From NCBI RefSeq assembly GCF_026745355.1, contig NC_079203.1:2175249-2239248 (forward strand): a stretch of DNA of 64,000 nucleotides. The letters run 5' to 3'. The notes below the pieces were generated by a model. The model was not told the origin of the DNA and ran no database searches. It worked only from the letters and a program-made list of their open reading frames with translations. Numbering within the stretch: position 1 is the first letter of the stretch; every line of letters starts with the position of its first letter. Source of the stretch: Beta vulgaris subsp. vulgaris. Lineage: Eukaryota; Streptophyta; Magnoliopsida; Caryophyllales; Amaranthaceae. Below are positions 34,401-44,021 of this stretch, piece by piece. The position numbers were made by a program, and so were the translations under genes.

Positions 34401-35721
34401 CATAGGCAAGCCATAACTTCAAGAGTAACTTTAATAACTTTAATCATGCTCAAAAGCAATAATCATCAATCACATGCTTTTCAAATATAGGAATAACTCA
34501 AAAGTTCCATTCCTAATCTCCTTTCTAAGTTCTCAACATATACTCAAACAATTTCAAGGCATAAGCCTCTCCTTACTCCTCATGCTCAATAAAATATATA
34601 TATATCCTTGGAAACTACTAAAGTCAAGGTCAAAGTGTATGTACCTTGATTACACAAAATCAACAGTCAAAAGTTTGACTAGCTTTAATTATGCTTGAAA
34701 CCTACCAACAATAAAGTACCATCAATTAGTACTTTCCAACAACAATTCAAAGACTACTAATAAATGAAAATCAGCATTTTAAATATAATAATAAAGCTGA
34801 TTTTTCCTTACAAATGCTTTAAAAACTATTTTAAAGTCATAACTTGAAAACCTTTACTAGTAGGCAAAACCCACTACAAACTAATACTTAAAACCTCATA
34901 AAAACTACTATTTTCCTAATAATTTATTGTTGTAAATTAATAAATAATAATAACAGATTTTTTTTTTTTTTTTACAAGTGGTTCGAAAACCACAAAAGCC
35001 AAAACTTAACACTCCCCGGCGCCACCACGAGCACCACCTGTACCGCCACCGGCGCGGCAGCGGCAGGTGGCACTCGTCGTGCCCAGCTACTGCTGCTACA
35101 CTGGCACGGCAGTGGCCACGCCACACTCGCCGGTGCCCAGCCAAACCCCACCGCCACAAGGTGGCCGGAAAACGCAAGGGGGAGGAGGAGTCCGAAAATA
35201 AAGGGGAAGAAAGTAAAAGAAGAAAATAAAATTCAGAAAAATAACCTTTCTACTTTCCTTTGGTACTTGCAAGATCTCCCTACAATTTTTCAAAAACAAA
35301 TACTAGATTAGAAGTTGAATCTTTGAAGAAATTACTTGAAGAACTTACTTAAGGAAGAAAGAGTTTGAGAGAAAGGAATTCCTTACTCCTTTTTGAAGAA
35401 AGTGGCTAGTGAAAAAGATGGGAAACTTTAGGGTTTCCTTTTTATAGTGGTAGCCAATTTGGGTAAAAGATCAAAATGCCCTTACTCATCAAATTGCCAA
35501 AATACATTTGATGATAAATTTCCAAAATAATCTTCCTACTAATATTAACAAAATACTTTTTTGAAAATACTAAAATACTTTTTTGTGGGAATACTCAAAT
35601 ACTCTTTTGGTAAAATAACCAAAATACCCTTCTGCTCTTAAATACTGAAATTAAATAGCTTTAATAATTAAAAATGATTAAAACTATTTAATTAAATATC
35701 TTAAAAATATGGGGGATTACA

Positions 35722-36444
35722 ATCTCAATCTGCTTGATGCTTTTGTTAATTACCGAAGGTAGTGCTCGTCTTTAAGATGATGGATTTGGTTAATGTAGTT
35801 GGTTAGGGTTTGTGTGGCAAGAGACTTCATGGTTGAGGTTTGTGTTATCCAATTTTGAAAATCGGATGGTTTTTCGAGATCTAACAATGGTTAGATTCAA
35901 TCTTGTTTGGTAAGGATTTTATCAAACCTTGCCTTGACAAAAAGATATATGAAGACGACTCCCCAATTTGTCAATTGGGTTTATAGTGCGTCAACTCATT
36001 TGAGCTTCTCATCAAAGGAGAAGCCTGAAATACCCTTCCATATGGGTATTGAGTCACAAAGGATTGTGACTCTTCCGGGAATCCCGATCCCAAAATCCCC
36101 TATGACAGAAGGTCACTAGGATTCGTCCTGTTGCGAGTTTCTAATCTCACGGTTACTTTGCTGCCTCGATTGTGAAATCAACCCTCTCCTCTCACTCCTT
36201 TCATCAGGGTTCTGGCACTCGTCATCCACTAGCAGAAGAGATTCATTATAGTTTCCTATCAAGTCAGACCTCCAGATCAAGCATTTTTATCATCTTAGTT
36301 TAAGTTTTTTATGTTATTGTAATTGTTATGTAAGAGCGAGTAGAGCTCATTTTAGTTTCTTCATTTTTGTTTAGTTGTATTAGCGTTAGGTTGTACTTCT
36401 GTTTTTCATTAACGCACAATTTCCCCGTTGTAAAAAAACAAACA
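35722..36444 (+). mobile_element. LINE-like element A, right part with 3' end
   Basis: Continues 13207-13712 after the gypsy insertion. It carries GAGTCACAAAGGATTGTGACTC and the 3' block GAGCTCATTTTAG..TTAGGTTGTACTTCT..AACGCACAATTT, shared with 44022-45609 and 58680-60020, and ends TTGTAAAAAAAC at the 15-bp target duplication. A short peptide opening like EKPEIP is present, but the frame soon stops. No RT is seen. Confidence 0.7.
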
Positions 36445-36459
36445 AACAATGATGGCATT

Positions 36460-37540
36460 TGAGATTTGACTACTTACAGTCAACAAGTAGTATCTTTTGA
36501 CGATAATTACAAAATGGTCGTTGTAGATAATTCAGGGGTAATAAACACTATTCATAATTGGAACTACTATGTTTTGAAAGGATTTTGTTAGATTTATAGC
36601 AATTATAATTTGTAAAAGTTGGGAGAGAAAATTAGAGAGAGAAAATTTACACGAGAATAAGACGAGTGTCATTCAATAATGTTACTGGATGTTAATTGAG
36701 CAGGTAATAAATATATATAAATATTCAACAATGGATATCAACTTCACAAGAAGCTGGAAAGATACAACTCAAAATAGACTTTTTTCTCAATAGAAAGGAA
36801 AATTATATTATATTAGAGCCTAAAAGCTTCAAACCACATAGTTTAAAAGTACAAGGATCAAAAGAGCACATTAATACATAATGGCCATTTCAAAACCTAA
36901 TAAGAAAGACAACAATACATATAAAAGTAGGCAGACAACCATTTATTTTATATTTTAATATTTTACATTATTCATTCATGACATCATATATCACAAGTAT
37001 GTCATTTTATCGTTTCTTGTCCACCATACCTGAAAAAGGAGATGAAAAGTATAACATATATAAGTGAGTTAGAGCTCAATAACATTTAACTCCAACATTA
37101 TAGAGAAAGTGTTGGCGCATACCCAGTATTTGTCCATACTGGGGTATTAAAGTAATTTGACAAAAAAGACAAAAAGAGTAAAGTACACCAACATATTGCA
37201 CTTGGGTTTGATACAAATTTTCATGTTAAAGTTTACTTATGGCAATTTAGACACCTTTGATCATGTAGGAGATAATTCAAATCACCTATTTTATGAATGT
37301 TGTCAGTTTTAAATATAATCAAATCAACTAAAATGTGAATCAGATCATGCATGTACAATGTCATGATAAGTTGTTTTTATATATAAAAAAAAAACTAAGG
37401 TATTATATATTATAGATAAAAATAACAATTTCAATGGAATGGGAGTAGGCGAATATTGTTATCTTAATAAAAGTGTTAGAAATAAAAAGGCTTGTCAATG
37501 TCTTTACAATTATATATTAAACATTGAAATTGTAGTGGAT
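36460..37540. other. Non-coding interval, nothing recognised
   Basis: AT-rich, no supported coding sequence. A short palindrome CCAGTATTTGTCCATACTGG is at 37128-37150. The 3' untranslated region of the defensin-like gene may lie to the right of here, but its end cannot be seen. Confidence 0.4.
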
Positions 37541-37544
37541 TGAT

Positions 37545-37620
37545 GGTTAAACTCTTACATTTCATTTCAAAGGTCGTCATGTATTCAATTCCTAGTAGCT
37601 ACGCATTTAAAGATATTTTT
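37545..37620 (+). repeat. SINE-like tRNA-derived head (weak)
   Basis: GGATTGATGGTTAAACTC resembles an A box, and GTATTCAATTCCTAG lies at B-box distance. Neither is perfect, and there is no poly(A) tail or target duplication. Confidence 0.3.
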
Positions 37621-38004
37621 TTAAAAAAATGAGATCATAAACATGTGTATTAACAAGGTTGACAAGAATGACACGTGGCATCATTCTATTTTGATAGGAA
37701 TGCCTATTAATATATTTGTATAGATAGATACATGTATTGATTAGTATATGTTGATGGTGGTATCGAAATTCTAAAATTGGGCAAAATTTTCCCTTAGCTT
37801 TTTTCTTTTTACTTATATGTCTTACTTCAATTATTGTTCCCTTTTTAAGTTAAATTTATAATTTAGTAAGGTTTTCTAGAAACGGAGTGAAAGAAATTAT
37901 ACAAATAATTATTTAGAGAAGTTACCCACTTAATACAAGTATAGTAATTAGTGTATATATATATATATATAATATTATATTATATTACGATTAATTTTCG
38001 ATGA

Positions 38005-38055
38005 TTACTTAATAACAATACTAATAATAATAATAATTATTATTATTATAATGAA

Positions 38056-38093
<38 letters not shown>

Positions 38094-38345
38094 CATTATT
38101 ACTACTGCTACAGTGCTACTACTATTGCAGTAATAATAATAATATTAATATTCTTATAATAATTATAATATTATTATTAATATTTTTCTTCTTCTTATTA
38201 TTATTATAATAACATTAATAATAATAATTATTATTATAATAACATTAATAATAATAATTATTATTATCATTATTACGAGCAAGAACAAGTAGTACGTAGT
38301 AAAAGAATTTATTTAGCTCGAGTTCAATAATAATAATAAAATTTA
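38005..38345. repeat. ATT/TAA trinucleotide microsatellite
   Basis: Long runs of (ATT)n and (AAT)n interrupted by tcattattact and attcttataa. A perfect (ATT) run is at 38055-38095. Confidence 0.9.
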
Positions 38346-38446
38346 ATAAATAAAGTAGTAATAACAAGTACTCCTTCCATCACATAATATAGTGCTAGTT
38401 TAATAAAAATAAAAGATTAAATAAATAAAGTAGTAGTAACAAGTAC

Positions 38447-38782
38447 TCCCTCCGTCCCATAATATAATGCTTATTTCTCATTTTTCACGAGAATTAAGAA
38501 AAATGAAAGGATAAGTGCTTTCTTGGTAACTTTGTCTTGGAACTAACTCTTTACCGTCCTTTTCCTTTAAATTAAAATAAAAAAGCAATAAATGTTCATT
38601 AAAATGGTGTAAAATAATAAATAAGGGCCCATATTTTAAATAAATATAGGGGTATTTTGTAAAGTTTATGTAGAAATGAAGGATAATTTAGTCCAAATAA
38701 ATTGATACGAGTAAAAAAGAAAACATGCACAATATTTTGGGACAAGCTAAAAAGAATGTAAACACTATATTATGGGACGGAG
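38447..38782. mobile_element. Stowaway MITE (CTCCCTCCGTCCC ends, TA TSD)
   Basis: CTCCCTCCGTCCCATAATAT on the left and ATATTATGGGACGGAG on the right form the classic Stowaway terminus. TA flanks both sides (38445-38446, 38783-38784). 336 bp, non-coding. A fragment of a related terminus (CTCCTTCCATCACATAATAT) sits at about 38371, beside a duplicated tagtagtaacaagta word. Confidence 0.93.
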
Positions 38783-38870
38783 TAGTAGCAATAAACATTT
38801 ATTTAGTAGTAATAAGCATTTATTATTGTATGAATTTACGCATACATTATGGATTAGGATCATATCCTGC

Positions 38871-41800
38871 TTAACAAGGCCGTTGACATTCACATCTGAG
38901 ACCATTACACAGTCCGATAGGCCAATTCTCTTGGCTACACCTCTGCGTACAAGCCTTTATAGATATACTATTAAAGCAAGGGCCTCTATAATACTTGCTT
39001 GGTTTGGCACAATTGGCACCATCAACCTCAACCATCATGTTCATCTCTGTCAAATACACACAAGAAAACTCAAATATCTTAAGCAATTTATTTTATATAA
39101 AAAATGAATAGGAAGTTAGATATGGAGATATTGTTTGGTCGACTAAAATTAGAAAAATAAAGGTGGTTTAGTTGGAGATAAATACATCTACTCACAACCA
39201 AAATATATTCACCATTGTTGAGAAAGATCTCATAATCTAATTATATATACTAAGTGGTAATTTATTACCAACTGGATTGACCGAATGTTTTTTCGACTCA
39301 ATTTTGGTACATAATGATTCTCACAAAATATAAGAAGTTGCTTACCTATACTTTCCTAAATATGTAATCCTTTGGTTCATATAGGAATATGACAAAATCC
39401 ATGAATATTTCCAAAAGTTGTTTAATTGACAATACAGGAAGTAACTTCTCATTAAATTTTCCATTAGTAAATAATATCTTTCATATATATTAGACTTTGT
39501 CTTGTAAGAGACCGCCTACTTCTAAATTAACATTAGGCAATGGTAAGCCTAATAGTGACTACTAGTTTAATTTCTTTCGGTGACTAGTTTAATTCATTTA
39601 GTAACTAGGTCTACTTTTATATTAAAATTAGACCGTCTCTTTTAATAATTTTTGTATATATTATAAGAAGCGGGAATTTATTATATATTCTACTTTTCCC
39701 ATATTGTTAAATTCGACCGAAAAAACCTCTCATTTTACACTAGCAAGTTTTATAATTTTTTTTGTCTACAAAGTAACCAAATAATTAGCAACTAGTTATC
39801 AGGTATATATAGGCGATGCTTCGGGTTATTAATTACTTTCATGTCAAAAGAACTTATCTAATGTTTCATAGTTCGTGGTTAGAACTTAACTATATTAACT
39901 TGATGTCACATGGTCGGATCTTGTACGAAACATGTTTTCTAATTGTTTGATGTATGTTGATGACATGAAATGAAACAACTAAAAGGGTAGTATTACGTGG
40001 CAGGTAGACTTATAACACCCTTTAATAATGTATAGATGGCCTTGGATTGTAAATAGAAGTTCCGACAATTCCACATAAAAGTTGACTCCTGAAATCTCAT
40101 CCTAGCTTTTTTTTTTGGGTAATGCTAAATGCAGCCCTTAGGGCTGCATATAAGCATTAAATACCTTTCCTAAACTAGTATAAAATTGGTTATTTATGAC
40201 AAAAAGCATGCATTTATCAAGGTCATTAATGCTTGTTTTACAAAATAATTTCCATTTATAGGTTCTTATATGCAGCCCTAAGGGTTGCATTTAGCTTTTC
40301 CCTTTTTTTTTTGAAAAATGATATACATAGCCCTTAGGGCTATGTATAAGGTGCTTAAAATGGAAATAAAATATTGAATCAAGCATTAATTACCTCAGTT
40401 GATGTGAAAATGTGTCTTAAATTCTTAAACTGTTTCCATTTAAAGAAATGTATTTAATGCTTATATGTAGCCCTAAGGGCTACATATAACATTATCCTTT
40501 TTTTTTATCTACTCACGTTTCTTTCTTATATGGTTGTTTTTTTTTTTTACTTCACTAATTCAACTTTATTTATTAAATTTTTTTCATACCATTTTAGCAC
40601 CTTATCAAAAAAATTTTTATATCTTTCAAACTCTCTTACTTTATTCGTTACCTACCTATCTTTTTACATTATTTCTCTTATTTTATAGTACTTTTTCGTA
40701 TACACACTCACATTTTCTAAACTGATCTACAATTTTTGAAGCCTAAAAAATACAAAGGTAGTATATAAAAAAAGTGACCATATATAGGTAGTAGGGGTTT
40801 CAACGAGCCGAACTGAGACCAGCCTGGAGTTACTCGGCTCGACTCGTTACAATTTTACTCGAACTCGAGCCAAATATCGAGCTTTTTCGAGTTTAAATGT
40901 TCTAGTTCGATTTACCTAAAAATTGAATTTGCATTAAAAAACTATATTTCATTTATTTTATAAAGAGGTTTAGACTACTTAGTTTGAGTTTTTGTACAAA
41001 TAATGTACAAAATTTAAATATAACTTTTCATTTAATTTTCATAATATGGAAAATAATATAGTTAAAACATATTTAGAGAGCCTGCTCACGAACTTTGTGA
41101 ATCGAACTATGCTATGCTCGACTCTAGAAATTTTCGAGCAGAGCTCGAATAGTTGGCGAGCCAGCTAGGCTTGGTTTAGTCATTAGTGGTTGGGATTGTG
41201 CATTACAACCTTAAGGTTGGGGGTTCAATTCCCACTAGGGGCCACTTTGAGGTAGGGATATCCCTTACCATCCTCCATATTCTCAAAGTATCTAATCCGC
41301 TAATTCGGGTCGAGTTGTCCTACGTAAGGTTTCGATCCGATAGGTCAATTTATCTTATGAAGCCAAAAAACGATTTTAAGAAATGACCACATATATACTT
41401 CCTCTGTTTCTCAATATTTGCAATATTTTGATTTTTACATTATTGGTAAGCTAAATTTGACTTTATATTTTTAACTTAAATATAAAAAAAAACGTAACAT
41501 AAATATGTTGGATTATGTCGATGTATATAATTTTTTGATATCAACTTTTCATTCTTTTTTCTAATATATAATCAAATATATTTATTGATTGTCAAAGTTA
41601 GGCATTGTCATTGACAAATATAATACAAATCAAGTTTTTCAAAAAGGTAAGTTAAATTTCTTGCAAGTGAGGGTAAATTCGAGAATCACTCTTGCTACGC
41701 AAGAGTTGAAACTCGATCACAAGACCTTATGATCGGAGGTGAAGCCAATGACACAAGACTATCACTACTCCATAATCAAAACAAAATTGTTTAAGAAATA

Positions 41801-42556
41801 TAGGAAGTATATATATATACTCATGGTTCTCTAAGTTATACCCAATTTTTGTTTTGGGCCAATTCTCAATGTTTTATCCATTCTTTGTTTCATTCCGGAA
41901 ATGGCAAAGAATAGTTTCCATTTATTACCCTTACATACCCCCACATAGACATGGGCATGGATCGGTCGGGTCTGTTCACGGGCTTGGCCCACGGGATATA
42001 GGCACCGACGGGTCGGGCTCGAGGTCTGTGAATGGCGAGCCGGGTTTGAAATTTTGTCTATGGCCCTGCAGGTCGGGCTCGTGCCTCCCGCAGGCTTGAC
42101 CCATGTTCTATGTTATTTTTTTTTGTTTTTTGGTAATTTTAGACTAAAAAACAAAGAAAATGGACATTCAGCCTGCGGGACGGCCTACGGACCAGATAGG
42201 CGGACTCATGCCGAGATGGGTTTGAAATAAAATTTCTTGATCGTGATAGGTCCACGACCCACGTAGCGATCAATGGGCTGGGTCTGCCTCTACCTCCACA
42301 CAAATATCAAAGATCAGATATATCTTTATTTTTCCTCTTAAAATATTTTTTAGAGCCTTTCTACCTTTTCTTTCCTACACTACCTTTTCCCATTTTCTAT
42401 GTTCTCCTAGTAAACTGTACAAATTATAATTGAAAAAAATGTAGAGAAATGGAGGGAACACATTATAAAAACATTAGGAGAGGAGGAATTGAAGTGATTA
42501 CCAGAAGCAAATAAGAAGAGAAGCAAAAGACAAAGCCCAAAGAATTTCTTCTCCAT
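38871..42556 (-). CDS. Defensin-like secreted peptide, two exons
   Basis: Exon 1 is 42556-42502 and exon 2 is 39046-38871; the intron has GT (donor GTAATC) and AG (acceptor TTTGACAG). The predicted product is 76 residues. Exon 1 encodes a signal peptide (MEKKFF then a Leu-rich core, LLLLFLF), as in plant defensins. Exon 2 holds the mature domain with eight cysteines, spaced C-x10-C-x8-C-x3-C-x9-C-x4-C-x1-C-x3-C. It has the CxxxC and CxC of the cysteine-stabilised alpha-beta fold, the YRGPC element and the GLCNGLRC gamma-core. Classical defensins have x5 rather than x8 between Cys2 and Cys3. The one-intron layout, with the break after the signal peptide, is the family norm, but the ~3.45-kb intron is very long and full of MITEs. 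A TATA box lies about 95 bp upstream. Such peptides are secreted antimicrobial or signalling proteins; the specific role here is unknown. Splicing is inferred. Confidence 0.8.
39493..39650 (+). mobile_element. MITE family copy B, in defensin intron
   Basis: GTCTTGTAAGAGACCGCCTA to AGACCGTCTCTTTTAATAAT. Same family as 8878-9055 and 42976-43150. The middle GGTGACTAGTTTAATTCATT is shared with the other copies. Confidence 0.8.
40120..40297. mobile_element. MITE with palindromic termini, copy 1
   Basis: Both ends are near-perfect palindromes: TGCAGCCCTTAGGGCTGCA at 40130-40148 and TGCAGCCCTAAGGGTTGCA at 40271-40289. The ends are also inverted to each other (..GCTAAATGCAGCCC / ..GCTAAATGCAACCC). 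About 180 bp. Confidence 0.8.
40318..40492. mobile_element. MITE with palindromic termini, copy 2
   Basis: Related to the copy at 40120-40297. Terminal palindromes are TACATAGCCCTTAGGGCTATG (from 40324) and ATGTAGCCCTAAGGGCTACAT (from 40465). The inner sequence TGCTTAAAATGGAAA / TTTCCATTTAAAG is inverted. Only about 20 bp of T-rich sequence separates the two elements. Confidence 0.8.
40795..41175. mobile_element. hAT-type MITE (GAGCC/GGCTC-rich ends)
   Basis: Clustered gagcc, cgagc and gctcg words at both ends (AACGAGCCGAACTGAG; GGCGAGCCAGCTAGGC) flank an AT-rich middle, a pattern of hAT-derived MITEs. Exact ends and the 8-bp duplication are not resolved. Confidence 0.55.
41180..41375 (+). 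repeat. tRNA-derived SINE
   Basis: TTAGTGGTTGGGATTGTG (A-box-like) followed by GGGGGTTCAATTCCCACTAG (good B box) at the usual spacing. Then a tRNA-unrelated body with GGGTCGAGTTGTCCTACG and GGTTTCGATCCGATAGG, and an A-rich end near 41370. Target duplication not resolved. Confidence 0.65.
41401..41808. mobile_element. Stowaway-like MITE
   Basis: CTTCCTCTGTTTCTCAATAT on the left, and on the right the inverse, reading TTTAAGAAATATAGGAAG; TA flanks each side. A tRNA-like minus-strand patch lies inside (about 41680-41770). Confidence 0.65.
41935..42295. mobile_element. hAT-type MITE rich in GGTCGGGCTC words
   Basis: GACATGGGCATGGATCGG at the left and GGGTCTGCCTCTACCTCC at the right, with many gggtc/gaccc and cgggc words between. 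GC-rich compared with neighbours. Ends approximate. Confidence 0.5.
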
Positions 42557-42650
42557 TTTTGATCCTGGTGTTGTTTGATAGTAGTTTTTAATTTTTTTTT
42601 TTTGCTAGCTGCTTGAAATTAGTACGTATATTATCGACACTCAACAGATG

Positions 42651-42658
42651 TATATATA
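42651..42658 (-). promoter_or_regulatory. TATA box of defensin-like gene
   Basis: CTATATATAC on the minus strand, about 95 bp before the ATG at 42556. This would give a start near 42620 and a ~65-nt leader. The duplicated copy upstream lacks this segment. Confidence 0.6.
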
Positions 42659-42869
42659 GGTGAGAGCCAAGAGTAGATGTTTTACATTCAACAAGCAATT
42701 CTTAGTGGAGTATGTATGAGTTTTCTTCAGCACAATTGACTAACATAATCTTAGTCTTGCCATTATAAAAACATCTATACAAATATATTAAAAGGCGTGC
42801 GAAAACAAGAAAATGTGCCTAGGGAGTTTTAGTTCATGTAATCCATGTACACTAAAAAAATTAAGAAAT

Positions 42870-42950
42870 TGCATAGTATAGGGTTTGATCCTAAGACCTC
42901 AAGTATATATACTAAAGTGCTAACCACTAGGCTAAGTTGTACTTAGTATC
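42870..42950 (-). repeat. tRNA-derived SINE head
   Basis: On the minus strand, TTAGCCTAGTGGTTAGCAC is a good A box and GGATCAAACCC a B-box match ~45 nt later. Only the head is clear. Confidence 0.55.
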
Positions 42951-42975
42951 ATTATTGTAAAGTATTATATTAATG

Positions 42976-43150
42976 AGTTTGTCTTATAAGAGACCGCCTA
43001 CTTTTAAGTTAAAATTAGGCAATCGTAAACCTAATATCAAAAAAAGAATTGACCCACTAGTAACTAAGTTAATTTTTTTCGGTGACTAGTTAGTCCATTT
43101 AGAGACTATGTCTACTTTTATAGTAAAATTAGACTGTCTCTTTTAATAAT
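42976..43150 (+). mobile_element. MITE family copy C
   Basis: GTCTTATAAGAGACCGCCTA to AGACTGTCTCTTTTAATAAT, same orientation as copy B. It sits between the intact and the duplicated defensin exon 1. Confidence 0.8.
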
Positions 43151-43205
43151 TTTTGTATATTAATAAATGAATTTTATCTAGGAAAGGAGGAATTGAAGTG
43201 ATTAC

Positions 43206-43253
43206 CAGAAGCAAATAAGAAGAGAAGCAAAAGACAAAGAATTTCTTGTCCAT
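43206..43253 (-). pseudogene. Duplicate of defensin exon 1, frameshifted
   Basis: A 48-bp copy of 42502-42556 with the same ATG context, the same AAGAAATTCTTTG and the same GTAATCACTTC donor, but lacking 7 nt (gggcttt). This destroys the signal-peptide frame. Flanks of about 250 bp also match. The TATA-containing segment is missing in this copy. No second exon 2 was found in the window. Confidence 0.85.
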
Positions 43254-44021
43254 TTTTTTTTATCTTGGTTTTGTTTGATATTAGTTTTACGTTTTTGTGT
43301 GAGTTGCTTGAAATTAGTGCGTAAAACATCGATACTGCAAGCACACCTTAGTTGACCAACATAGTCTTAGACTCTTAGTGCCTTACTCTTGCCATTGTTA
43401 TTGGACTATTGCAGTGGAATAGTCGTCGGCCTGCACACATAGTCTTAGCATACCTTACTCAATCAGCATAGTTACTCTTATTATTGGACTGTTGCAGTGG
43501 TATAATTGTCAGCCTGGCGACTTGTATAGGCTTCTCATAGTGAAATGTCAAAATGACATCACATAAAAAAGACAAAAACATTTTATACCAAATATAAGAA
43601 TAAGTGGCACCAAAATAAAGTCACCGTACCAAGATGTAACCTCGGTACAAACTGAAAGTTCGTATCAAAATAGAGTTGGTACCAAAGTACTCTCCCTAAG
43701 GCAGCAAAAAGCGCGCGTCTCAAGTTATCTTTCGTTGTATGCTTCACCTAGCTCGTAGAATGCGTTATGGTCCACGCCTCTTCTCACCTAGTGCATAGGC
43801 CGCACTTTTTAAAACTAAGAGTCTGATACAAAGAACACTATTTCATTAGAATTTTTTTTCATTTAACATGGTTGTTTAGTTCTTTTTCTTATTTAGCTAG
43901 CGGAGTTTGAAGATGATGACAATCTTGGATGAAGTCAAGCATGAACATGAATCTATGCTTCTGGCAAAAAAAAATGTATAGTTAACGAATTGGTTGTTCC
44001 AATTTCTTTTAAGGAAACTCG

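Larger units (their letters stand above)
13713..35721 (-). mobile_element. Ty3/gypsy chromovirus-type LTR retrotransposon, with three later insertions
   Basis: A full-length element on the minus strand, bounded by two LTRs (31718-35721 is the 5' LTR, 13713-18273 the 3' LTR) and flanked by the exact 5-bp duplication ATCTC (13708-13712 and 35722-35726). Inside, in minus-strand order, are a primer-binding site, gag with zinc knuckle, protease, RT, RNase H, integrase and a C-terminal module with chromodomain-type ending. Gene order (RT before integrase) makes it Ty3/gypsy. The integrase tail and the NVFHVSQLKRYVPD block fit Tekay-like plant chromoviruses; that lineage is my inference. Three later insertions disrupt it: copia (21445-29464), LINE (15387-17271) and foldback (32552-33851). 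Frameshifts in gag and pol make it non-autonomous now. Confidence 0.93.
31718..35721 (-). repeat. 5' LTR of the gypsy element (foldback element inserted)
   Basis: Plus-strand ends TGTAACCCCCCACG and GGGGGATTACA. About 2.70 kb after removing 32552-33851 and one TSD. Its partner is 13713-18273. It contains the same minisatellite (about 34085-34400), the TATA candidate at 35437-35446 and a GC-rich block near 35010-35180. Confidence 0.92.
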
